From Ananas comosus (taxonomy: Eukaryota > Streptophyta > Magnoliopsida > Poales > Bromeliaceae): a stretch of 64,000 nucleotides of DNA. Shown here piece by piece: positions 13,103-25,300 of this stretch (within the stretch, counting starts at the first letter, position 1; each line of letters begins with the position of its first letter). The DNA lies in contig NC_033628.1 of the NCBI RefSeq assembly GCF_001540865.1, positions 13,700,311 through 13,764,310 of the forward strand, read 5' to 3'. Below the pieces are notes generated by a model. The model saw only the letters and a list, made by a program, of their open reading frames with translations, did not search any database and was not told the DNA's origin. The position numbers and the translations under genes were made by a program.

Positions 13103-14326
13103 GGCACAAAGATCTCCACTACGCTACACACCTCTCTCAGATTCGCCAATGTGGCTCGCGATCTACACGACATTGACCGATCTAAGAGATCGGGAGCGAG
13201 AAGAGGGAGTAAAAGAGATGAATCGATCCAAATGGAGGACGAAACCTCTGGGGAACGAGCTCCGGCGATCCATCGCCGGATGAGGGAGGAGGAGGCGGCG
13301 GCGGATCCGAAGATTCCGGCCAGGTTACGGGGGGTGGGGGCGGAGATCCGGATCGGTATCCGCCGCGGAGAGAGGAGAGGTTGGTGTATGGAATGGGGTT
13401 TCTCTAGAGTGCGATGAGGAGGGAAATACTCTCGTAGGTGTTCGACTCGGGAGAGAGGTGGGGCTCGGGAGGGTACGTCGGCGATGGAATGCGACGATGA
13501 GATCTTCTTGTTCGTTGTAACCAGTACTTATGAGGTTGTTTTACTCGGTATGGTTTGTTACTGTTGTGTCGCTACGTACCAAGTTTTAGTTACGTTTTCG
13601 CTTCCTGTTATCGTAATATGCCTAACATTTTAACTCCGTTACTATAAATTCGCAATTTTGAGCCTACTTAATTTATAGTATAGCTTATGTGCCCTGCACT
13701 TGATTTGCCTGAGAAATAAGTATTTTTTTTTTTTTTTTTGAGAGATAAGTAATACGCTATACGCTTCGTTTATTTTATTTAAAAATAAACTTAACCGTAA
13801 ATGTGAAACAAGTAAATATTACTAGTAGCCAGCGGTCGTTTGGCATTGTTTACTATTCCATCTCAAGGATGGTTTATATTCTAGTCTAAAATGATTGCTT
13901 GGTCTCCTTTCTATAAACTCTGTTTATTAATCAAACGATCTAAGTAATATTGAAAAAAAAAAAAAACTAATTAAATTTAGATCAAGGATGTCCAGATGAT
14001 TCATTTGGTCACATTTTCTGCAATACCGGAGTATCACAAATATATAATCATGATAAAGGTTATAGTTCTCACAAAAAGAGGAAAATGCTTCTTTTAAGTA
14101 GCTGTAAAAATAAATCTGAAAATATTTTCCAATTACTCATGCCTCCAATAAGCGATAATAGTTGTTTAAACTTTTAAACATATAATGTGCCCAAAAATGG
14201 TAAATGTAATGGACAACAGACAAAAGCTTCACAAGACTATCTTTCTCATCCGCCTCTGAAGTCTGAACTCTGTAAACACAATGAACAGACAATCTGATCA
14301 CATTCTCAAAATACATCCAAGATAGA

Positions 14327-14358
<32 letters not shown>

Positions 14359-14445
14359 ATCTCTGAAGTCTCATCTACACAAGAGACCCAAAAAAAAAAA
14401 GAAGAAAAAAGAAAAAAAAAATGTTGTTACAATGAGGGAAGAAAA
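13103..14445. other. Intergenic: syntaxin promoter and DUF716 3' flank
   Basis: 13103-13500 is GC-rich and reads open in several frames, but those frames resemble nothing and this is the probable 5' UTR/promoter of the syntaxin. From about 13540 the DNA turns AT-rich with poly-A/T runs. A C-run followed by an A-run sits at 14331-14359. No gene is supported. Confidence 0.55.
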
Positions 14446-16563
14446 CTACGCAGCAACGTCCGCTGGAAGCCCCATCTGCATGAACCCATTCCCTCTATCC
14501 TCGCTGCCGCACTGAGCTGCGGCCTCCTCAGCGTGCAATCTCCTCAGGTCGGGGTGCCCATAACGTGCCGCTGCGATCGCATACGACCCGAGCACGAAAA
14601 CAAAGACAAGGAACACAAGCGAGAAGAGCTGGAAATTGGCGAGGAGCTCACCGCGCACTTGGCTCTCGTGCGAGTGGCACGCAATGCTTCCGTCATCGAG
14701 GTGGCAGCCGCGCGGCATCATGGGCCCGTAGAGGGTGAAGGCCGTCTGGTAGAACCAGAGGCCCTGAAGAGTGACAAGGATGCCGCACGCGAGGTCGAGG
14801 GCGAAGATGGTGGGGAAGAGGGCGCCAGCGACGGCGGTGACGATGCAGAAGCCGATGAGTATGACGAGGAGGAGGTGATAGTAGCCCTCAAGGCCTTTGT
14901 GCGTCGTCGAGTGAAAGTAAAAGAGCAGAAACTCTGCGCTGAATGCGGCGGCGGCGATCAAGCACAGCGTACCCTCCGGCAAAGGTAGGAACCTGAGGCA
15001 CTAAATTTCACCCAAGTCATTTGCTGCAATTAGTATCAAACTTCATGTTTTCTTTTGATTAGTTTATCTTTTTGAATTTCATTAATTTTCCTAACGTGAA
15101 AGTTTCGATTAAATTATCATGTCATCACATGCCAATGAGACTAACTGATCCAGTTATCATTTCATCGTCACAATTGTATTGCTCAAATCAAGCGATGTAA
15201 TGGATGGAAAATCTAGATCGAGCCCGAATTCCGGACAATAGAGTAGCCGAGGTTCAACCCATGAACTACGATCAAACTTTCTAACTAGAATACACACCCG
15301 GAACTATGACCAATCAGCTACAAGCCATAATACCTGAGAAATGGTGGTCCATGTACTGAACAACTAAAAATTTCTACAATAGCCAAGATCACGAAGTCAA
15401 AATCAAGTTAACTTAACAAGCTCCAAGAGCGAAATCTCTTAAAGGGAATTTCGTGAAAAGAAACCAGATAACTCTATGCTAACAGTAATTATGAAGAATC
15501 TCTGGATCAAACAGGCCTGGGACGTCTAATTCTTTTTCTAGCATAGCCAAAATAGGCTCGGCATAAGCTTACTTTGCTGAAGCTGCAAATGGGCCCCAAA
15601 GAGGACCTAATCTAATCTAATCTAATCTAATCTAATACGAAAGAAGGGCCCCAGCATGCACAGCATCAAGCCACGTGGCATTTTCTTAGAAACAAAGCAT
15701 CGATTTCTCTTTTCTACGGCATACTTGGCAGCCGCAGGTGAACTTTCCATTCAAAAGTCGCATGTCGAAGTTTCAAAGGTCTAAAAAGGCGACGTTCTAA
15801 CCGACAAATCAGCTCCCGAGCTGGTTTTCCATGTGTTTCTCTTCTAAAAATAAAATTTTAAAAATGGTAAAAATGGATACGACCCTCAATTTACATGTAA
15901 TTTTAAAAATAGACCCCAACCTTTGTTTCTCTTTCTTCCTTCTAAAAATAAAATTAATGACTCTATCAGCTATTGGCCAAAATTTGTTACCAAAATCTCC
16001 CATTTTTTGCCAGATAATAAACTTTGAGGATAAGAAATAACTTACATTAAAACAAACAAACTTTGAGGATTTGTCCTTCATTTAGGATTAAAAAAACAAA
16101 AACAACTTTCATTAGGGGATATCTACTGCAAAACGTCCTACAGTTGAGGGACCTTCATGCATTTTTCTTTTATCCCAAAAAGAAAAAAGAAAAAAGAAGA
16201 GATCACTGACCTGGTTTTCTCGGATAGGAGAGCGACGGCCCCGAAGAGGAAGAACATGAGGAGCATCCCCCCGTGCTCGAAGTCGTTCATATGGGCCGGG
16301 TTGAGGACCCGCTCCGGCCCGACGAAGATGTGGAGGTGGGTGGAGTAGAGCAGCTCCACGCACATGTCGAGGAACGCTCCCCCGGCCACAACGTACAGTT
16401 CCAGGCACCGGGCCCGGCCCCCGAACCAGCCCACCGGGCGCCAGGCCCGAACCCGAAACGAACCCGGATCCGTCACGTACCGGCCCACCGCCGCCCACAC
16501 TTGCCACAGCCCCACCGCCAGGAACAGGCTCCCCGGGAGCACGTGACCCTTGAACGACCCCAT
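14446..16563 (-). CDS. DUF716 (TMEM45-like) multi-pass membrane protein, 2 exons, 299 aa
   Basis: Plant DUF716 family protein, related to animal TMEM45; some plant members respond to viruses or stress, but the biochemical role is unknown. Exons 16563-16211 and 14992-14446 join in phase 2 at residue 118 and give 299 codons plus stop. The start MGSFKGHVLPG is the family's usual N-terminus; an in-frame Met three codons upstream (16572) is the alternative. About seven hydrophobic helices are visible, for example LPGSLFLAVGLWQVW, LLMFFLFGAVALL, LLLVILIGFCIVTAVAGALF and LFSLVFLVFVFVLGSYAI. Family-type polar signatures HLHIFVGP, NDFEHGGMLLMFF and FYFHSTTHKGLEGYYH are present. The coding exons are strongly GC-rich while the 1.2-kb intron is AT-rich. 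Confidence 0.92.
15609..15637. repeat. (TAATC)n short tandem repeat in DUF716 intron
   Basis: A run of about six TAATC/CTAAT pentamers inside the single intron. Minor local repeat. Confidence 0.85.
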
Positions 16564-16667
16564 CGCGAGCACGTGACCAGTGCCCCTCCCTCCGCCCCTT
16601 CCCTAATTGCCCTCTGATTTTTTTCTAATTACCGCTCCACCACCACACCGCCGTTGACTTTCCTACG

Positions 16668-16707
<40 letters not shown>

Positions 16708-17893
16708 CTCGTGCTGGTTCGTCTTCCTCCACACGTTTCCGCCGTACCTTTAAATATTTTAATTCATAAATAAAAAGAAAAATAAATGGGAAAAAAAATA
16801 AAGAACACTGTTCACTATTTTCTTTTTTTTTTTTTAAAAAAAGAAGGAATCCAAATAGATACTTCAGTTAAAACTTCAGATCGGAGACGTTGAGTATTTT
16901 GATCTGTTTTATGATTCGAAAGATTTTTTGAAAAAAAAAAAAGAGAAGGAATTGATAGGTAAAAGAAAGGATCTAAGTATATATGAACGAGATCTAAGAA
17001 GCAGCAACTATCTTTTTAAATAAAAAATGAAAATGAAAAAGAAATCCACTCTAGAATTAAATTAATTTAAATTGGTGGGAGATGGACGTACCTTTTGCTT
17101 ATTAGCGATGATGAGGGCGATGATGAGGAGGGGGGAGAGAGACGATGGGATGGGATGGGATTACGAGACCCAAATGATTGTGATATGATGACACAGAAAA
17201 AGGGGGAGTCCAGAGGCTTCTTCCTTTTCTGTTTTTTTTTTCTTTTTCTTTTTAATTTTTCTCTCTCTCTCTCTCCTCTCTCTCTTTCTTTCTCTCTCTT
17301 CGGCTGTAACTGCGCGAGAGATGGAAAGGGTGGAAGATCTCGAGGCTTCTTCCTCTTCTCTCCCTTCTTCTTTTTCCGCTTCTTCCAATCGCAGCTTCCG
17401 AGAATGGGAAGTTCTTTTTTATCTTTTTATCTTTTTTTTTTTGAGTAAGTGTTATATGTAACTCATTAAATGGATGGTGCGTAAATAAATAGAAGGAAAA
17501 AAGAGGAGAGAGATGGATCGAAGTGGGTGGTTGGGTGTTTGGGTGGTTTCTCTCTACTATTATTTGGGTATTTATTATTTCTTTTTTAGAGTTCTATGAT
17601 TTATTATTTACTAATTGATTTTATTATAAAAGAGGTAGAAGGTTTGAGCTGGGGACTCTTTAGTCCGACCAGCCCCTCGTCCCTTGAGCCTTGCCTACGC
17701 GAACGACGCGTTGAGCACGTACTATATATTCTTCTCTTCCGCGAGTATCTCATTCATTATTTATTCATTATTTTATTTTACGGTTGAAAAAATAAAAAAT
17801 AAAAAATACTGCAGTAATAAAGGACTTAACATCGGTGTTCGAGGTTCCGATTTGTAAGTTATTCAAAGTTCATTTTTCCATGTATAACAAATA

Positions 17894-17945
<52 letters not shown>

Positions 17946-20141
17946 TGCCCAGCTTCTAATTCTGATTAATTAATTTACTGATGATCCGACAATCAATTAG
18001 TTGGTAAAGTTATTATGTCTCTCAGTTTATTGACGTATTGCTAAACCAGCAATATGGGGACATTTAGCAGGTAATTAGTCTTAATCATGTCCCGACGAAT
18101 GGATTCTCATTCTCCTTGGGCCCTCCACAGTGAGGAATTCTACGCTGTCACACTTGCACCACGTCATCAATAACATGCCAATCATATTTCTTCTTTTCAA
18201 ACGAAAGTACAATAAAAATATTTTTTTACAATCATGATGGGACATATATTCTTAAAAGGATTAATTTGATTGGTTTGTTACGCCACGTCACTAATATACC
18301 CGTTGCATTCTAGAATTTTTCCTCCACAGTTTGGTTGATAGCAAACCATCCAGGCCACCTAGACCTGTTTTTTCTAATCAGGAAAAGCCCGTAAAGGTGA
18401 CCACTTAAAATAAATAAATAAATATGCATCAACTACAAGGGTTGCTATGGCCACCCTCAAGCGTCCCTAATTCAAATTTAAAAATGTAGGAACCGCAATT
18501 CACAGTATTTGGCTAGTGTTAATAGAACATTTATTATTTTTCTACTGCTGCGTATAGAACTGATTACGAAGATACATATTATCACGCCGACAGAAATTGA
18601 ACTTCCATGTATTCGGTAGTTGAGGCCGAACTTTCATTTGTTGTGAAATGTCGGTGCTAAGTGTCAGCCCCACAACAATGTTAAGTAAGGCATCATAGAG
18701 AGAACGCACAGCCTTTTTACCGTCATTATCATCCAATCTAGGTACTGATTACTACACATACAGTGCCCTATAGCATGTCAATCAAATTTTATCCCACGGC
18801 TTACAACTCACTCAAAATGTTCTTTTTGTATCACCAAAAGCCAAAACACTCTTTACTTTCTTCTTCTTCTTCTTCTTTTTTCTTTTGATTTGGTTGGAAG
18901 CACTTTTATCAATTGGCCATTTGTTTAGGAAAGGCAGAGTCAGTTCGATTAAGCTCGTGCTTCGACCTTATTTGAGCCAACCCAGGCTAAAAAATGATAT
19001 TAGCATGTACAAAATTTGGTACTCGACGCATATTCCTCGCTTAACTTTGGGTTAACTAAATGTTTCGTCACCACCCGCATGTTGAACGAGGACCAAGGAG
19101 CAATTAGTAATACTTAACAATGTAACACAGTAACACTATAATGCTGAAAAGAGGAGCCGGTAGCAAAAAACGCAGACCATCATCGTATGGACCTTGGTAA
19201 GCAAGGGCACAGTTAGTGAGAGGACAAACATATTATTTAATAATCATCTTCTAGATGGGCTTTATCTCTTTCTGTTTTCAAATAAGACTAACGTTATTGT
19301 CTGAATGGAGCGTTGAAATTGAGGGCATTAAAAGTCAGAAGTTAGTGCCTAAAGAGTGTAGAAAGGGAACATACTTCAGCAGCCCCACGCACAGAATTTT
19401 CTACGTATATGGTGGGGCGATCCCACCGTCCACTACAGGCAAGATCAACCAGGGCCTGCAAGGAATTCACGCCAAATGTTTAAAAAAACTGACAATGTTG
19501 GCTGTAGCGTTTCAAACAAACCGTACTACACAGCAGCAGTTCTCGTGCAGCCTTGCAGGTTGGTACAGGCCAGCAGCTGTGCCAATAAGCATATGACACC
19601 CATGCCGGACGAGCCACGCACACACCATGCCGCTAACGCGATAATTCTTGCTTTACATTTACTCTCTTTGACAAGATGCCAAATCCACTACCCTTTTAAA
19701 GAATAATATGGAAGGGACGTCCAGAATTTCTAAATTACATCTCTATTGTATAAAATGGGGCAAACTATCCTCCCACAGAACAATAACAATTCCAATACAT
19801 GGCCAACACGCAGCTGGGAATAGAAGGTGAGAGAGGGAATATCAGGAGAGACTAACTGGATACAGCATATAATGTAACTCACTCTAACGGCTAAAACAAA
19901 TTATTTCTAACTAAATTACCCTCCCCCTGCTTCCCTCTACCTTCCTTGAGTGTACAAATTGAAAAGCTCTGAATGCAAATCCGCACGATAAAATATCCTT
20001 AAGCCTCTCGAGCACGTATCAGCAATATATCTGCATGAACACACTAAGTGCGTGCGCCCATTCATGGTCGATGTTAGGGGAGAAAGGATTCTAAATAAAA
20101 TAGAACTAATTTTTCGTCTCTTCATTTAACTCAGAGGTCAT
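16564..20141. other. Intergenic: DUF716 promoter side and EDR2 3' flank
   Basis: Immediately upstream of the DUF716 start is a CT tract (16672-16703), and further CT/T-rich runs lie at about 17230-17300, as often in plant 5' UTRs. A (TA)n microsatellite of about 40 bp lies at 17901-17942. The rest is AT-rich without a recognisable gene, RNA or full transposon. The longest open frames (19255-19596 plus strand, 18542-18736 minus strand) match no family I know. Confidence 0.55.
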
Positions 20142-22298
20142 TCACTCAGTCGAAGGGTTATCCTCGAGCACCGGAACTACAGCAGAAGACAGCTCAATGT
20201 GTGATACACGAACAGCACCGATAAGCCTCTCCGGAAGTTCATCGTAGGTGTTTGCCTGCGAACATGATAGTGTTCTTAATGTAAACTCTTAAAGTGGGAG
20301 CTATCCATTGAAAATTGATCATCAGAAAAAGAGACCCTTTTCTGCCCAAAAAGAAATAATCTTTAAACAAGAGTTTCTTAAACTAAACCTAAGTGAAAAT
20401 GACAAACGAACAGAGCATAATACTGGGAGCGGCATATTATTATAAAGGAATTGTTCGCATTAAACAGGCAAATCAAAATTTGATCTCACTAAGGTGAGAA
20501 TCGTCCGAAAGGGCCATCTAATGGCAGCTAACAGTAGATATTTGGTTTCAAATATCTATCAGGCGATGTATAATATAATGAGATTATTGATAACTCAACA
20601 TAACTAGATGAAAATTATTCACCCCCCACATAAATTGTGTGAGCAAAGGCAACTAGCAAACTCATAAATGAGATTTTTCTCCTTATGCTAGACTACTAAA
20701 CAAGATGCAAGCAAAGAATCTTGAGCTAGATTTCAAAGTAGATTCAGATTCAACAATAAATCTAAATTCAGGAAACTTTCTTTGTCGAACTGATCAATCA
20801 GTAAGCTTTCACATAGGAAATGTTCAGCAGTAGTCAATGGAAGAGAGCAATCTCAAAAGTTTTCATGTGCTCCCTCTATTCGAGTGTTGGTGCAACCTAC
20901 AATTCTAATTTACCTAAAAAAGTTGTGAAGATAGGGACCATTTCTTCACCAACTTCTCTTCACTAACATGAATTGAGAGGATTCCCGAACAATATGACTG
21001 CTGGCAAGGAAAATAATTGCAAGCAGCACAAGAATAGAATCATAGGCCCAAGAGTAAAACCGAGTACCTGTACAAGAAATGCCATGTCAACTACTAGTGT
21101 CGTAATCACACCAAACACGAGCCCCAATACTCCATTAGCCACAGTAGAAGAGCCAATGTCGATGTCTATCTGCATTAGTCAAAAGGCCATATAACACGAT
21201 AACGGCTACGATGAGTCAAATTTATTTTTTCAATGTCTAGACAAAAGTATACACTTGTTGAACCTAATACAGATGTCAGAGATTGTTCTTACTTCCAAGT
21301 AATTAGGTCCACGAATGTATGTACAATCAACTGCTTTCCCTAATAAACAAGGGGTGCTTCCAACACTCTGGCGAACAATCCAGGATCCCTGCATAGGTCT
21401 GCCAGTGTTAGGAAACAAATAAAATATATAGTGAGCCTACTCATGTGAAAACCATGTTACAGGTCCATCGAAGCCTCTCCTAACAAATAAAATAAAATAA
21501 AATAAAAATAATAAAAAGAAAAGGCATCAGAGAAAAGCTTTAAATTGCGTGCTTGGTTTTATGGTTAAACTCAGCCTGCCAAGTGATAAAAAAAGCAGTT
21601 TAGAGATTACAGGAGGAGGTGAGTACCTTTGGGACAGATGGGATAAGCTTGAACCTACTATTGCGGAATTCATCATCCCCATCCACAAAGCGCTGCAATA
21701 ATGATCCAGGTACCAGTTCTTTTGTAACAAAATAAAAGACCATGCTATAATTAGTTGAGCCTGGAACCTGCAAAATCAACTTGTTACTATTCTCTCATTA
21801 GGACTCAAAATAACAAATTATGCACATATCATTGAAAAGTAAGCAACCTGTATCACGTAAACATGGAAAAAAAAAAAACAATGTCAGCAACAAGCACGAG
21901 AAAATATGATAAGGAAAAATAAAACTGAATTAGGTAAAGTATGTCCATCTATTCCACTTCAGAGACGATTGGATTTGGGAAAGGCCATATCTCATGGGAA
22001 GATTACACTAGTATATTAGGTGCTGGCTACTATGCCAAAAGCGAGGAGATGATACTATTGTACTCTGATTTTACAAGACATAACAGAGAATTATGCCAAC
22101 TACTTCATAAATTAATTATAATGTCGTTGATGGTCACAACAACAATGAACCCAAGAAATATAGAATGTGATTACAATAACAACTAACCCAATGCAAATAA
22201 AATTAACATAAAAAATCATTTTAATCAGGGTTTCAAAGGTGAGTCAGAGCAGAACAACCCAACTGCCCTGACTAGCACGACCTCACTAGCCCACCCTG

Positions 22299-22332
<34 letters not shown>

Positions 22333-25300
22333 TCGGACCCTTTTCAAGTCCAGGACCCAGCCAACCTGAAACAGAAAAGCTGGCCAGCACTGATGTTCTC
22401 TGAAGGATCAAAGCAAAAGGAAAAGAAAAGGCAATAAGGACAATTATTTCAGCCCCAGCCTGTTTCAGCTTCAAAATTTAGAACTCACGCTAAGATCAGC
22501 CCCAAGCCCATACTGCGAGACCCAACCCATTGACAACTATAGACTCCAACCATTTCTATCAGTTGCAAACTTGCATTTATAAACTTCTGCTGGTGAAGAG
22601 CATTCTCTCAAATATATATTTACCGAGTACCTAATTGGTTGGGTTCCATCATTCCCAACATTTTCAACAGCATTGTTCTTCTCCCAAGTTTTGGAAATAT
22701 CACATAGCACGGAAGATAGCATTCCTTAGAATGTGCTACAATACTAATGAACAAGATGCAAGATAAAAAATCAGATATGCGCTACAATATATCCTGCCTA
22801 ACAAAACTTCAAAAAAAAAGTATGTTAAATCAAGCATTCAAAAAGACCTCAATGGTTGAGATGCAAATGTTTAAAGCAAAAAAAACATAATAACTAACAA
22901 ATGAAGTCGCATCCACTTTTCATAGGTTCTTTTAATTTCATATGTTTTCAGCTTGGCTTTTTCTGTGAACTCTTGTGAAAACTCGGTTAAAGGCATGAAG
23001 GAAAAGATCACCATCCATTAGTGGCACCATTGTAAGAGACATGACTAGTAAGCACCAAACACAAGATGGCATATAGAATTGTTCAATCGCTTGCTTATTA
23101 CAAGCCATACTATGCTAATTCACATCAAAGAGAATTGTCACAGGATGTTCAAGTAGAACTTACTTGCACATTTATAGCCAACGAAAATAGTCCCCTCTCA
23201 GAGGCAACCTACATTACCAGACCAAAATCATTAAGTTCTTCAAACCAACGTAAATTCAGTAATTTCAGCTGTATCATGGAACAAATGTTAAAGCAACGTA
23301 ATAATCAAACTAGCTTGAGAAAATAAATACAGGTAGAAAAATGATTAAAAAAACTCAAAATCATTGTCCAAAAGAAGAGATAAAATAAGGCATTGAACAT
23401 AAAAACAATAATGAAGTCATAGATATGACATACTTGGACAGCGCAACCTTTTCTCCTTGCTACATGATCCATTCGCTTCACATCCTTAAGCCAATCAACA
23501 GCTACAAGCTCCATAAGATGCTTTCCTGCAGGAATCTGCAGTAAACACTGATGAGCAGAAGAGACCAAAAACTACTATTTGTTTCCCTCAAAGCTTCAGA
23601 ATACAATAAGCTAGGTTTATCAAAGGGAAGTTAGGGGACCTTGGTTTTGTCATATGTAAAATTTTTACTTCTGACTCTGAAGTTATTTGCATCAGATATT
23701 GTCCAGCAATTACGACTTTTCTCACGTTCATCGCGGCGTAGGTTGCCAGAAAAACCAGATAAATCAAGTTGATCTGAAGGCTCCTCATCCAAACCTTAAA
23801 TTAATTTAGATTGAGAAAATCAGTTATCAGTTCAGTTTAGCTGACAATTATTTCATAACAGAAAAAGAAAAAACAATATCATACTTGTCGGTTTAACATC
23901 GGTCACACGTTTAACTGGGTACGCCTGCACATGCTGCAATGTTAAAATTCATAAAAGCAAGGATGAACCATGTAAGCAAAACTAGAAGATATCTACAGAC
24001 CTCTTGATACGATAATTGATAATCTTCATCCTCATCAGAATCTTCTTCTATCAATGTGGAGTGTCTACTAGCAGCATGCACTTGATCTAGTGAAGGACCC
24101 GGCTGAGCAGAATATTCTTGTCCTTTTCTTTCCTTCTTTGAAGAAATCGAACTTGTAGTCATATTGACCATCACTGGGATCCTTGGTAGTATGTGGGTTT
24201 CATCCCTTTGAGAAAACCATTCACGCAGCCCTGTCAATGATAAGTACAAAAGGTAAGAAAAATCTTGAAAATCACCCAACCATAAAAAGCAAATATTTTG
24301 CCCAATGAAAGGGACTTTCCAGATGATTTTGATCAAAGAATTAATTATATAGACAAATTTGTGATCTCATGAACTATAAAATAAACTGCGAAGTCCATAA
24401 TAGGTCTTAGTCTTTTATAGAGCTATGCAAGCAACACTCAATTCATGTATCAACTCTGGCCCTTACAATTGATAATTCTCTCTGTTCATTTGTCTTCACT
24501 AGATCCGGTCTCTTCCCAAACTTTCTTTTTCCATGTGATTAGAATTAAAAAGCCTCTCAATTTCTATGTTAGAAATCCTAAAATCTCCGCAATCTCTATC
24601 ACAGACATCCCTTCTCATTGTTCATGAATAGAACAAGACAAAACCCAATAAAGTACAGGAATGAAAACGGTGAAGATGGCGGAGAAAAGGTATAATCAGA
24701 GCCTCCAGTTATGGACTGAAACCATATACAGGGAGCAGCACGGGAGAGAGCAAACTTATCCTGTTGTAATCCTAACCCACCTTGAAACAAAACTTACCTC
24801 TCCAAAGGAGAGTGAGCTCATTTTGACAGACTAGGTTTGACTTTTCCACAATAAATATACTTCACCGTCCCAATATGTGATACACCAAATGAACTGTAAA
24901 TATACTAATAGATTTGCAAAACACTGGACATGATTAAAATCTTTTGCATCATCAAAGTGCTGACACCCTAATTATCTAGAAATTTGTCCGAGGTAGAACT
25001 AGGTAGACTAAATTACTAGCTAATAAAACAAAGCAATTCAAAGATATGAAAAATATAAAATAAAATTAAACATCAACCACAATTATATCAGAATGATGGG
25101 CGAATTTTCTAAATTCATTTAATTTTCAAATGATACATTATTATAAAAATATATCAACCTGCATCTGAGATATTAAATGTATAGTACACAACTTATGTAA
25201 ACCTATTGCTTTACTAACAAATTAAGAGGCTATTCTCAGAAACATATTAAGCAGATAGCCTAAACAAAACAAAACCACACTGGTAAAACAGATATTGTTT

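Noticed and set aside
12915..13417. Long plus-strand open frames opposite the first syntaxin exon (122 and 157 codons)
   Set aside because: They are antisense shadows of the GC-rich syntaxin exon and its leader, with Arg-rich low-complexity translation.
14533..14988. 151-codon plus-strand frame over DUF716 exon 2
   Set aside because: Glu/Asp-rich antisense shadow of a GC-rich exon; the minus strand shows clear DUF716 helices.
18542..18736. 64-codon minus-strand open frame
   Set aside because: Not similar to any family I know and isolated in AT-rich DNA; could be a transposon crumb but nothing supports it.
19255..19596. 113-codon plus-strand open frame between DUF716 and EDR2
   Set aside because: No recognisable domain, no supporting splice context and ordinary composition; probably chance.
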